Positions 34,401-44,134 of a DNA stretch of 64,000 nt are shown here, one piece after another. Below the pieces are notes generated by a model. It worked only from the letters and a program-made list of their open reading frames with translations. It was not told the origin of the DNA and did no database searches. Numbering within the stretch: the stretch's first letter is position 1; the number at the start of each line of letters is the position of its first letter. The DNA comes from Trichodelitschia bisporula. Lineage: Eukaryota; Ascomycota; Dothideomycetes; Phaeotrichales; Phaeotrichaceae. Made by a program: the position numbers and the translations under genes. The stretch covers positions 1,396,217 through 1,460,216 of the forward strand of contig ML996690.1 of assembly GCA_010356995.1 (NCBI GenBank), given 5' to 3'.

Positions 34401-34685
34401 TAGAGTGCATACTCTCTTGCTTACACGGCCTTCACTGTTTTTTCCCAACGGTGTTTCTTGTGACCAAGCGCACCCCGTGACACATAGTGGGGGTTATAGA
34501 CGGGCTGGATAGCAGATGGTCAGAGGTGAAGACGAGACGAATCGTTGTCCTGTCAAGGATCAACGATCGTAGCCATATGTATTGATAGAGTGGGGTCCAA
34601 GGCTGAGCCTGGGGTGAGCCTACGACTCAGCCCAACGCACAGCCTATGGCAGGATCTGAAGCTCCCGGGAACGTTAAGACAAACT

Positions 34686-35468
34686 TCAACAAGTGAATTC
34701 CATACACAGCACTCGACCAGATGAATACCCCAATCCAATCTTACCCCCGTGAACGGCGACGACGCTCGGACTGCGATACTCGACTGGAAGCCAAGAAGCT
34801 TTTTTGCGCTTATGGTTACCCATTGCCGCACGACAATTATAGGGCGCGGAAGATTCGAGCCGGAACCTGGCAGCTGCTTGCTGTCCGGCGAGAAGATCAC
34901 GGCCCTGACCCAATCCGAATGGCCCTCGAGCGTCTGCAGCGCCGCTCCCGAGCCGGCGTCCCACAGCCCTGACCGTGCTGTCGACCGACGCCGACGCCAG
35001 CTGCTTGCCGTCCGGCGAGAAGGCCAAGGCGCCGACCCAACCCGAATGGCCCTCGAGCGTCTGCATCGCCGCTCCCGAGCCGGCGTCCCACAGCCTGACC
35101 GTCGAGTCGTACGATGCCGACGCCAGCTGCTTGCCGTCCGGCGAGAAGGCCACGGCGTTGACCCAACCCTCATGGCCCTCGAGCATCTGCAGCGCCTTTC
35201 CCGAGCCGGCGTCCCACAGCCTGACCGTCGAGTCGTCCGATGCCGACGCCAGTTTCTTGCCGTCTGGCGAGAAGGCCACGGCCCTGACCCACTGCGAATG
35301 GCCCTCGAACGCCCGCAGCGCCGCTCCCGTGCCGGCGTCCCACAGCCTGACCGTCTTGTCGCCCGATGCCGATGCCAGCTGCTTGCCGTCCGGCGAGAAG
35401 GCCACGGCCTCCACATAATCCGAATGGCCCTTGAGCGTCTGCAGCGCCTTTCTCGAGCCGGCGTCCCA
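34686..35468 (-). pseudogene. WD40 fragment B: 3' end of an NLR paralogue, inverted
   Basis: Carries about five WD40 blades of the 42-residue type and the same C-terminal tail as the NLR-like gene (VEYRSPSVVAVHGGKIGLGY, ending MEFTC). No PNP or NACHT part is present, so it is a truncated duplicate. The blade frame (LASASVDSTVR, then WDAGSG) shifts once near 34970 and the tail again near 34800, so no single frame spans it. Blades are almost identical to those in the plus-strand gene except at a few codons. The left limit is the stop at 34686. The right limit is the head-to-head junction near 35470. Downstream sequence (CTTAACGTTCCCGGGAGC) is a diverged version of the 3' flank of the other copies. 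Confidence 0.85.
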
Positions 35469-35520
35469 GGCTGTGGGACGCCAGGTCGGGAAAGGCGCTG
35501 CAGACGCTCAAGGGCCATTC
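35422..35520. repeat. Head-to-head inverted repeat of a WD40 unit
   Basis: Arms 35422-35468 and 35474-35520 are inverted copies, 44 of 47 bases identical, with a 5-base spacer. Both encode the end of one blade and the start of the next (WDAGSGKALQTLKGHS type). Just beyond the arms similarity continues but with different codons, DYVEA on the minus strand and KVVWA on the plus strand. It therefore joins two WD40 arrays in opposite orientation. Confidence 0.9.
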
Positions 35521-35545
35521 AAAAGTGGTCTGGGCCGTGAAGTGG

Positions 35546-35905
35546 TAGGGGATATGAAGCTAGATAGTAGGATATGTGCCGCTAAATTTGTCAGGGGACC
35601 GCACGGCATGAAGAACTCACGACAATGGGGTGAGACATAACCAAGTTGGTTGCTATACAGAGGGAAGAAATTGGTGAGGGCGAGCCCCAGAGGGTTGTTG
35701 GTGGGGCGGTGCCGGGTAAACGTTTACCCGAAACAGGGCTCCAACCTGGCCGTTGCATGAGAGAAGGAATGGGGGCCTTGGGCTACTCCCAAGACAAAAT
35801 TGTAGGGGACATGCCGCTAGGTGGGAGGGGATATGCCGCAGGTAGTAGGGGCTATGCCGCTAGGTGGGAGGGGAGCAATATGCCGCTAGGTGGTATGGGA
35901 CATCG
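35546..35905. repeat. Short degenerate repeats around a unique insert
   Basis: Units close to ATGCCGCTAGGTGGGAGGGG occur about four times at 35803-35905, with related sequence (GGTAGGGGATATGAAGCTAG, TATGTGCCGCTAA) at 35546-35595. The roughly 200 bases between are unique and contain an 18-bp perfect palindrome, CGGGTAAACGTTTACCCG, at 35713-35730. No coding capacity. It separates the head-to-head WD40 piece from WD40 fragment C. Confidence 0.6.
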
Positions 35906-37012
35906 GCTCGGTAAACGCGCTACCCACGCTTAAGAATCCGAGTTATTCCGCTTTTGCTTTATCGCCAGACCGCAAGCAGCTGGCGTCGCTAACGTTCGAC
36001 GGCACGATCAGACTATGGGACTCCGGCTTGGGAAAGGTGCTACGGACGCTTCACTACCACGGGCGCGCCATTGGGAAGATAGTCTTCTCGCCGGACAGCA
36101 AGCAGCTGGCGTCATTCGTAGGCAACTGTGTCCAGCTATGGGGATAGCGGCTCGGGAAAGGTACTACAAACACTGAAAGCCGATACCGGTGAACCTTTCT
36201 ACGTAGCCTTTTCGCCGGACGGCAAGCAGCTGGCGTCGGGTCCGTACCATGGAGACATCGAGCTTTGGGATACCGGCTCGGGAAAGATGCTACATACGCT
36301 TCGCCCCAAATGGCACATTGACAATTTGCTTAGAGCACCCTTCTCGCCGGACAGCAAGCAGCTGGCGACGGTTTCGTCCGATACGTATGAACCTTTCCGC
36401 GTAGTCTTTTCTCCGGACGGCAAGCAGCTGGCCTCGGGTCCGTCCCATGGAGGCATCAAGCTTTGGGATACCGGCTCGGGAAAGGTGCTACATACGCTTA
36501 GCAGCAATGGGGGCATTCACCGTTCGCTTAGAGCAGCACCCTTCTCGCCGCACGGCAGGCACCTGGCGACGGTTTCGTACTACGAAGGCATCACGGTTTG
36601 GGATACCGGCTCGAGAAAGGTACTACAAAAAATGAAGGCCGATGCGGATGAACCTTTCGACGTAGTCTTTTCGCCGGACGGTAAGCACCTGGCGTCGTCG
36701 TCATGCAACAATGACCAGATGTCACTCGGCATGGTGGTCCTGCTGTGGGACATTAGCTCGGGAGAGATGCTACAAACGCTGACGTTTGGGTATAGACAGG
36801 ATCTATGCGAAGCTGTAGCCTTCTCGCCGGACGGCAAGCCTCTAGTACCAAAATTGAATCATGTTCAGGGGGGATGGGTCATCATGGGCGGAGAAAGGCT
36901 TCTTTGGCTTCCCGTCGAGTACCGCAAACCGGTTTTCACAGCTTTCCACGGAGGTAGGGTTATCTTGGGCTGCGAGGACTCTGACCCATTATTCATGGAA
37001 TTCAGCAGCTAA
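35882..37012 (+). pseudogene. WD40 fragment C: divergent NLR-type WD40 tail
   Basis: Plus-strand WD40-like blades of irregular length (LSPDRKQLASLTFDGTIRLW, FSPDGKQLASGPYHGDIELW, FSPDGKHLASSSCNNDQMSL), ending in a tail homologous to the other copies (LLWLPVEYRKPVFTAFHGG, MEFSS). One frame change lies at about 36130-36147, where LW is followed by one extra G in a G-run. The part from about 36128 to the stop at 37012 is one open frame of 294 residues. No start context, PNP or NACHT domain is present. Blades differ strongly from each other, unlike fragment B, so this copy is older. It could still be transcribed, but I treat it as a fragment. Confidence 0.75.
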
Positions 37013-38125
37013 AGTCATCCCTAACCTCCTCCCCGCCCTCTCCCTTTGCCTCAACCCTCATTTCCTGCTGTTTTCTTTTGAACATCGTGCGTGGTTGTAA
37101 TTTCGAGTACATAGAAACGACGATGATGAAGACCGGTGGCCATGTCGTGACAGTCTCCCGTAACCCAAGCGTCTCAAGAAACCGACATGCCCGAGCCGAA
37201 CAAGTGAAGGCCGCCGAACCCGATCGCCACGTTAGGCGTCCGGATGAAAGTGTCCCTCGCGGACGGCCAAAGGCCAGCTGAATGTCTCATGGCCACCCTG
37301 CCTGGGCGTACTTGCTGACGGGGATGGCTATGATTTTTGTGGGTGACCCTTGGGCACTTTCCCACGCCTGTGTGAAGGTTGGCCCGAAGGCAGGGCCACT
37401 CACTCACCGTCCCCCAGCGGGAGGGAATGCCACTTCAGCCGAGACGCAGCGCGAGATCTCCGTAAGAGCCCGCATGATCCCGTACTGCGGTCATATCTCC
37501 CTTCGATCGACCTTTGCTGATCCAAAATCGGTGCTCCTTTGGGGTCAGGTACGTCCCGTGATGGGACCGTGTCTGCCAGGGCACATTTCTGCTTCCAGGG
37601 AGAGGCTTGAATGAGAAGCAGATGTCCACCACGTGGTCGAGAGTCAAGGGAGGATGGACGCAGGAACGAGCCTTAAGTGCCTAAAACTGGGACAAGGACG
37701 GGAACGACAAGCAGGCACCACGCTCACCAGATAGGGGGTACAAGTCACCAACAACACATGGGGTGGAAAGTAAACCAGGGGAACAATAAAGTAGTCATTT
37801 ATTCGACATGCAAGACACTTTTGAGGCCGGAAACCCGGCTTCGAAAAAGAATAAACCAAACTCCGGCCGAGGACATGGGCCATCAGGCAACGCCATCCGC
37901 CTTGTGGTCGCTGCACCGCCGGGTATAACCTAAACCAAAAGGAATCCAGTCATGGCGACATTAAACGTGAGGAAAGCAAGTGCAGTGGATCAAGGCAGTC
38001 GGTCTAAGGAAGCGCGGGGAGGTGTAGCGAAGGGTGAACGATGTGCATACAGCACAGCGAGGGAACCTGCACGCGGCACCTCACCCGTAAGGCCTATTGT
38101 CAGGATCGATTGAGGGAGACCTGCG
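37013..38125. other. Gene-empty stretch right of the WD40 island
   Basis: About 1.1 kb. The start shares CCTAACCTCCTCCCCGCCC with the 3' flank of the NLR-like gene. The rest has short open frames on both strands without recognisable similarity. Confidence 0.45.
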
Positions 38126-38654
38126 CTATGAGACAGAGGCGCCTGCCGTTGCCTGCTGTTCGTGGTCGTAGCGAAACGTACTTTGGGGGGAATTGTGGGC
38201 CGAATTCTGAGGGGAAGATTCCGGGGACGACTCCGGAGACACAATGTAGAGGTCTTTGTACTGGTTGAATACGAGCCGTTTCCAGTAAACCAACCGCGGC
38301 AGGGTGATGCAAGCAAGCGACATCTTGTAGCTCGGATACTCGGCGTACTTGTCGCGCTCCTTTTCCGGGTAGAGATCGCCCTGCTGGACGGTAATGCGAG
38401 AGTAACCGCGGGGGATAGGAATCTTGGAGCAGGCAAAGCGGGGCTCTATCGAGGCATCAGCAAGTGTTCTGGGACGAGATGGAGGGCACGGGGATGGGCC
38501 ACAAACCTTTCCCTAGTGTTTGCACGAGATCATGCTGTGACGTTGTCAACAGCCCCTCGCGATATTTGTACACCAATATGCTGCTGGTGTCGTTGGGGTC
38601 GAGACCAAACCGCTCAGTGAGCAGTGATGAGTTGGTGCTTGAGGCCTGCGACAT
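38126..38654 (-). CDS. Hypothetical protein, 155 residues
   Basis: Not recognised. Exons are 38654-38507 and 38445-38126, with a 61-nt intron (GTTTGT donor, TAG acceptor) that joins QTLGK to EPRFACSKIPIPRGY in frame. The protein starts MSQASSTNSSLLTERFGLDP, has a central region with SRITVQQGDLYPEKERDKYA and SLACITLPRLVYWKRLVFN, and ends in a Ser/Pro-rich tail (SPESSPESSPQNSAHNSPQS). No signal peptide or membrane helix is evident. The central part looks like a folded globular domain and its codon use is GC-rich at third positions. A lineage-restricted fungal gene is the simplest reading; a non-functional model cannot be excluded. Confidence 0.5.
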
Positions 38655-39377
38655 CGTGAGGCGTGAACCGTTAGGGCGTGCGGTGTCTCTGTCGGTTGTG
38701 TTTAACGTAGCCGTAGCTTATGCTGGTGCCTGGGGGAGGCGTTAGGTTGGAAAGGCTTTTTGAAGGAGAAGGGCGAGGTGGTTTGTGAGTTGAAGAAGAG
38801 AAAGTGAGGCCAGTGTGAGTTGAAGTGATTGGGACAGGGCTGGGGAGTGCTCGTGGTGTGATGCAAGCGTGGCTGACGTCGTGGCGCCACAAAGCGACTT
38901 GTTTAGGACTTGACGAGTAGGATGCGGGGAAAGAGATTCAAGTGCGAGTCACAAGCGCGTCGAAACGCCCTTAGGGACGAGAATACGCATCCACCCGCCC
39001 AATCAATGTGCAGGTGAGGGTGATATGTGAGGGGCTTTGGAGATGCACAGCCCCATCAGTATCGCATCGGAGCTCTCCGTCCACCGGGAACTGCCTTGGC
39101 TACCGTCCATTAGTGAGCCTTGGCCTGTGAGCCCGCAGAGGATTACCAGTACTTTCGATGCACGTGACAATGGTGATGGAATTGCCCAGCTTGACCGACA
39201 CACAACCACCACACCTAGCCAGTCTCGCTTCCATCTCCGCTTTGCGGCTTTGTCGACAACCAAGGAAACCCCCACTCGACATACCCGACTCATCGCCACA
39301 ACTATCCCTCGCCCACCTCATACGCTACCTCTACATCACTCTACGCTCCGCAACCACGTCTACACCGCCCCGCAGTC
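38655..39377. other. Intergenic, upstream of DIB1
   Basis: About 720 bases. It contains a CCAAT box near 39003 on the DIB1 sense strand and a CA/CT-rich leader before the DIB1 start. No gene recognised. Confidence 0.45.
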
Positions 39378-39809
39378 ATGGGCTCCGTCGTCCTGCCTCA
39401 TCTCGTCACTGGTTGGCACGTCGACCAGGCTATCCTCAGCGAGGAGGAACGCCTGGTTGTCATCCGTTTCGGTCGCGACTGGGACAAGGATTGCATGCGC
39501 CAGGATGAGGTACTCTACCGCATCGCCGACCGCGTGAAGAACTTCGCTGTCATCTATGTCTGCGACCTCGATCAAGTCCCTGACTTCAAGCAAATGTACG
39601 AACTCTACGACCCTATGACCATCATGTTCTTCTTCCGCAACAAGCACATGATGTGCGACTTCGGCACGGGCAACAACAACAAGTTGAACTGGGTGCTGGA
39701 GGACAAGCAGGAGCTTATCGATATCATCGAGACCATCTATCGTGGCGCAAAGAAGGGGCGGGGTCTGGTTGTCAGCCCTAAGGACTACTCGACGCGCTAC
39801 CGCTACTGA
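39378..39809 (+). CDS. DIB1: U4/U6.U5 tri-snRNP protein Dib1 (Dim1/TXNL4A)
   Basis: Thioredoxin-fold spliceosome protein that holds the pre-catalytic complex and leaves before activation. Single exon of 143 residues, the standard length. The start MGSVVLPHLVTGWHVDQAIL is diagnostic, followed by RLVVIRFGRDWDKDCMRQDE (no CXXC active site, as expected), FFFRNKHMMCDFGTGNNNK and a C-terminus of VSPKDYSTRYRY. It is exceptionally conserved, so the assignment is firm. Confidence 0.98.
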   Translation: MGSVVLPHLVTGWHVDQAILSEEERLVVIRFGRDWDKDCMRQDEVLYRIADRVKNFAVIYVCDLDQVPDFKQMYELYDPMTIMFFFRNKHMMCDFGTGNNNKLNWVLEDKQELIDIIETIYRGAKKGRGLVVSPKDYSTRYRY

Positions 39810-40129
39810 GCTACTGAGCGGGGTTGCGTGTGCGCGTTGCGTGGCGCATGGGCATTTGGTCGGTCTCACTGTCTGAAAATTTGCGCTCGATATCAGGCTA
39901 ATGACAATTCATGAAACTCTTTAACGTTTGAATACTGCAGTGCTCATGGTTTCTAGCTTAGGCATTGCAGCTGAAAAGTCTGTCTCCTCTCTAAAGTTTC
40001 ACCTCCAGCGGTAGGCGTTGCCATAAAAAAGCTGCTCACACCCAGGAAACTCACCACCACATGAACTGTGCCAGGGCAATCCAGAACCGTGCCTCAATGA
40101 AGCTCAACTAGGTATTACTATTGCGATAT
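39810..40129. other. Intergenic DIB1/SNU13
   Basis: About 320 bases between convergent genes; only 3' flanks. Nothing recognised. Confidence 0.5.
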
Positions 40130-40611
40130 TTAGATCATCAACCGCTCCACGTTGTTCTTGACCGCGCGGATCTGGTTGTTCAAGTCGCTAGCCTCGTTGG
40201 TCGTGATGCTGGCAGCAATGACGGCGCGGCTAACACCGCAGGCACGGCCCAGCGCCATCTTGCTCGGCACGTAGACGTACGGGACATTCTTGTCCTCAGC
40301 GAGAAGTGGCAGATGCAAGAGGATGGCAAGAGGGGTGGTATCTGATAGATAGTTAGTCACTGATCACTGCCCTTTGCACAAGTGAGAAGCGTACCGGCGG
40401 CAAGGACGATAAGCTCCGAGATACCGCGATTCAAAGTCTTGGTAGCCTCGTTGGCACCCTTCTTGAGCTGGCGGTAATGCGACGCCTGCTGGGTCAGATC
40501 CAGGATGGTCTGGGTGAGCGCTTCATCGGCCAGAGGCCAGGCTGCGTCGAAAGTCAGTGCTGCCTCTCCGCCTTAAGCCAAGGAGTACTTACCAGCGGAG
40601 CGGTCATCCAT
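40130..40611 (-). CDS. SNU13: Snu13 (15.5K/NHP2L1), U4 snRNP and box C/D snoRNP protein
   Basis: Kink-turn RNA-binding protein of the L7Ae family, shared by U4/U6.U5 tri-snRNP and box C/D snoRNPs. Exons are 40611-40593 (19 nt), 40541-40395 and 40341-40130; introns are 51 and 53 nt; 125 residues. The spliced product reads [20 protein letters not shown], then [59 protein letters not shown] and [18 protein letters not shown]. It diverges from TAF4. Confidence 0.96.
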
Positions 40612-41055
40612 AATTGCGGATAGTTGCGTCGTTGAAGGGTTCACGGCCTTGTAGTTGTGGGCTCGCCCTTCGCTGGATGGATTGCCGAGTGCGGGTGTAT
40701 GAGTAGTCAAATTGCTTTCAGACTTGGGAAATCTTCAAAAAAAAGTTCCGCAGGGGTTCGACGGAGAGGAGGAGCGTTGAGACCGGGCCGTAGTTATTCC
40801 AGAGTTCAACTGTATAGAAATTGACGGCGCGCGGTCGGCCTGCACCGCCACACCAACATTGCTTGGCATGTGGCTGCCGCGACCACCAAATCCATCACCC
40901 GCGTCTCCCATCCTCCTCAACTCCCAACTCCAACACCGTCGCCATCACCAAATCTTCACTTCTTCCCCAAGTGAATCTTCCCTCGGAAAGCATCCATATC
41001 TGCATGCTCACACCGTACATCACCACCACGTCCCCTCGCCGCATGATCTGACGCG
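40612..41055. promoter_or_regulatory. Divergent promoter region SNU13/TAF4
   Basis: About 440 bases between divergent starts, with a CA/CT-rich TAF4 leader. No further element is certain. Confidence 0.4.
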
Positions 41056-42705
41056 ATGGCGACTCCACCGGGCCAGCCGCCGTATGCGCGCCCTCCTCCT
41101 CTCAACATCGACACTCAGTCGTTCCCTCCGCAAAAGCGCCCGTACCAGTCGCCGAGTACGCCGCAGTATGGCTCACCATACGGAACACCTCCCCCCCTCC
41201 AACAGCAGCAGCAACAGCTGCACTCTCAGCTCCATCACGCCGTCCCGCAGCAACAAATGCACCAGCAGCCTCTCCAACAATACAATGGAGGCAATCATTA
41301 CCACAGCGCGTACGCTGCGCCGCCCGCGCACAATTCATATTCTCAGCATCCGCAGGTTGGCTCCATGGGCCCGCCTCCGGTGCGCATGGAGCCGGAGGCA
41401 GCCAAGGAACGGCTTGAGAAGCGCTCCAAAGGCACTGACATGGATGCAACGTTCGACATGCTGGCGGTCACTGGTGTTGATCTGAAGAAAGAAGAAGAGA
41501 TGATCTCATCGGCGTATCGTGGCACCGACATGTCTTACAACTCGGACTTCACGCAGCAGTACTGGACGTCCGATGGCCAGCACAACTCTCGCCAGCTCTC
41601 TCAAAATGAGACCAACGCGCTTCGTTGGCAAAATGCCGCCCGCCAGAAGGCGCAGGTGCAGGCTAGCCCCGTCAACGATCCTCTCTTGCATCCTGGAAAT
41701 GTCTACCAGCGCATCGAGAGAGCCGCTACCGCGCACAAGGTCCTCGCCGCGCAGCCGTTGAAGCCGGAGCCCCATCCTGGTGTCAGGCAGCGCTATGACC
41801 CCTACCGCGACAACCAGGTCACAGACATGATCTCATTGCTTTCGCTAGCTGCCGGTGAGCGCCTTCGCTCGGTCTTTGACGACGCTCTCGCCGCCGCACG
41901 CGCCCGCCAGCGCGACCTACAAGGTGTCGTGCCGCCCGAGTGGGCTGATATCGCCACGGGAGATGGCAACCCTCAATCTGCAAAGGCGACATCGCAACCG
42001 CTCACGCAGACTGCGTGGGATGACCGTCCTCGCAAGCGCGACGCGACCGAAGCTTTCGATGAGTCAGAACACCAGAACACGCGTGCGACCACCCCGCCAC
42101 CCCAACCCCAGTCGACTATCGCCTATAAGCCGGAAGTCGTTCCCATGCTGCAAAAGGTCGCGCGTGAGGACCTTGAGTTCGAGCAGCGCCGTATTGCACG
42201 CCGTAAGAAGCGTGAGGCTGCCCGTCTCGCTGAAGATCCGCTGTCTGCGCTGGGCACGCCGGGTAGTACCCCTGCGGCTACGCCCGCACCGGAGCCTAAA
42301 ATGACTAAGAAGGAACGCGAGCGTCAGGCCAAAGGTGGGCACCAGACCGAGCAGATCCTCCACGCGCAAGCGAATCTGGCTGCGACTATGGCACTGGGCC
42401 CTGCCAAAAAGACATACTCGTGGCTGAGTGGTGGTCGTTCCGGGGGCGGTGGCGGCAGTGGCTCGTTCAGTGCTGGTCGGGGTATGGCGACGAAAGGCAA
42501 GGAGAAGAAGGAGGAGCAGGTTGAGCGTGGGCTGGAGAGTCGCGAGGCGTGGAAGACGCTGGGCAGTTGGACGGAGAGTGGACCTCGTGGGCGGGGCATC
42601 CAGCTTCGTGATGTGGCTAGGGCGCTGGAGGAGAGGCGCCTTGAGCGGCGGACTATGGCTCGGTTGTGTCAGCGGTTTCAGACGCTCGGTGATAAGGACC
42701 GCTAA
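41056..42705 (+). CDS. TAF4: Transcription initiation factor TFIID subunit 4 (TAF4)
   Basis: TFIID core subunit that pairs with TAF12 through a histone-like fold. Single exon, 549 residues. The Pro/Gln/His-rich N-terminus (residues 1-100) includes glutamine runs. The conserved C-terminal region follows: DMDATFDMLAVTGVDLKKEE, HPGNVYQRIERAATAHKVL and DMISLLSLAAGERLRSVFDD. Next is a basic helix (QRRIARRKKREAARLAEDP) and the end region TKKERERQAK with a Gly/Ser stretch. The C-terminal RDVARALEERRLERRTM is also family-like. The frame is open throughout and no intron is needed. Confidence 0.92.
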   Translation: MATPPGQPPYARPPPLNIDTQSFPPQKRPYQSPSTPQYGSPYGTPPPLQQQQQQLHSQLHHAVPQQQMHQQPLQQYNGGNHYHSAYAAPPAHNSYSQHPQVGSMGPPPVRMEPEAAKERLEKRSKGTDMDATFDMLAVTGVDLKKEEEMISSAYRGTDMSYNSDFTQQYWTSDGQHNSRQLSQNETNALRWQNAARQKAQVQASPVNDPLLHPGNVYQRIERAATAHKVLAAQPLKPEPHPGVRQRYDPYRDNQVTDMISLLSLAAGERLRSVFDDALAAARARQRDLQGVVPPEWADIATGDGNPQSAKATSQPLTQTAWDDRPRKRDATEAFDESEHQNTRATTPPPQPQSTIAYKPEVVPMLQKVAREDLEFEQRRIARRKKREAARLAEDPLSALGTPGSTPAATPAPEPKMTKKERERQAKGGHQTEQILHAQANLAATMALGPAKKTYSWLSGGRSGGGGGSGSFSAGRGMATKGKEKKEEQVERGLESREAWKTLGSWTESGPRGRGIQLRDVARALEERRLERRTMARLCQRFQTLGDKDR

Positions 42706-42974
42706 TGGGTGTTTCGGCGTTTCGGCGGTGATACCTGGTTGTGGGTGTTCGGCAGCGTGTACGGTGTGAAATCGGCGCGCGGGTATTGTGGCGTGGATTC
42801 TTCGGGCGCTGCATTGTAGATGTGGGGGGTATATCGGCACCTTCTACATAGATCAAGCGAGATGAATAAATAATGTCATGTCGCTGAATCTATGTCATGA
42901 AGTGCTGCTTCCATTCCTCGTGAGTATCTACGCGCACGCCCATCTACACCTCCCCGACTACCGTACCCGCACCC

Positions 42975-44134
42975 TTAGATCCCCCGATTAAACTCAACCA
43001 GCACATCCTCGCCCCCAGCCCGCTCCACAATCTCCCCCTCCAACCTCCCCGCCTTCACCGCCTGTCGCACAGGAAACGCGCCCAGCGCAAGCGGCAACGC
43101 AAAAATACTCGTCACAAGAATCAACCCCAAATTAACCGGCAGCACCATACGCGGCCGCTGCGCCAACCACGCACTCCGCTGCAAGCGCACCAGAATCAGC
43201 GGCGGGAGTACCATAATCGGCGTCGCATTGAGCACGCGCGACAGGGCCGTTTCCGAAACGGCAATCAGGGCGGCGGTGCGCGAGCGGCCGAGGGACTCCG
43301 GCTGCTCGTGGACGGTGTCGGCGGGGGACTTGCTGTCTGCGGCCGAGGGAGCGGGAGGGGGCCGGAAGACGTCGATACCGCGGCGGATTTCCTCGCCGCG
43401 CATGAGGAAGACGTTGAGCGCGCCCGCACTCGCGACGGCAGCGAAGGGCACCAGGCGGCCCAGGACTATGCGGGCGGTTTCACGGACGCGCAGGCGCGGC
43501 ACTAGGGCGTTTAGGCCGAGGGCTACGCCGCAGGAGGCGCTGACGGCGAGGAGGTAAGATTTTACGAGGGTAGCGGTGGAGAGGGGGGTGGATTTGTTAG
43601 CATTGGAGCTGTTGATTGCGACGTTTAGGGACTGGTTGGCTATTTGCCAGGCGAGTGTGCCGCGGGTCTGGGATGTGTTAGAGAGGGATGGGGGTTGGGG
43701 AAGGGTGGTGGACCTTTAGGTTTGGTGTGAGCATGCCGGCTGTTACGATGAGGTTGGAGATGACGAAGCAGCTCATGCGGAAGGGGAGAAGCACGGGGGT
43801 GCCGGTATCTGGTATCGGCATCAGCATCGACACCCCGCTACGGAGTCGTTCTCCCTTCTCCCGTTATTTCTCCAAGCGGGGGCTGAGGAAACACACCCGG
43901 ATGCAGCGTCGCATCGACGACCTTCTTCGCTTGCCAGAACTCTAAAGTCGTGTGCCTCAGTTGGCCAGTCTTGTACGCCGACACCACGGCTTTGGCTTGC
44001 TCGAGCCCGGCGGAAGAGACGAGAAGCGTTCGCGGGTCGCTTAGGTCGGCTGCATGACGGACGCGGCCCCAGTATGAGGAGAGGTCGTATTGAGATGCTG
44101 GGAGGGGACGCGACCCGGGGAGTGAGGCCGACAT
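42975..44134 (-). CDS. Sideroflexin family mitochondrial carrier (Fsf1-like)
   Basis: Inner-mitochondrial-membrane protein; human SFXN1 transports serine. Exons are 44134-43897, 43808-43714 and 43667-42975; introns are 88 nt (GTGTGT...CAG) and 46 nt (GTCCAC...CAG); 341 residues. N-terminal matches are SSYWGRVRHAADLSDPRTLL and EFWQAKKVVDATLHPDTG, the latter split by intron 1. Exon 2 gives LLPFRMSCFVISNLIVTAG and exon 3 gives AWQIANQSLNVAINSSNAN. Several hydrophobic segments follow, with LPLALGAFPVRQAV near the end. An insertion rich in Pro/Ala/Ser sits before the last helices. Divergent from RPB6. Confidence 0.92.

Noticed and set aside
34749-35540. Plus-strand open frames over the inverted WD40 fragment (Arg/Ser-rich repeats)
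   Set aside because: Translations of the wrong strand of a repeated 126-bp unit.
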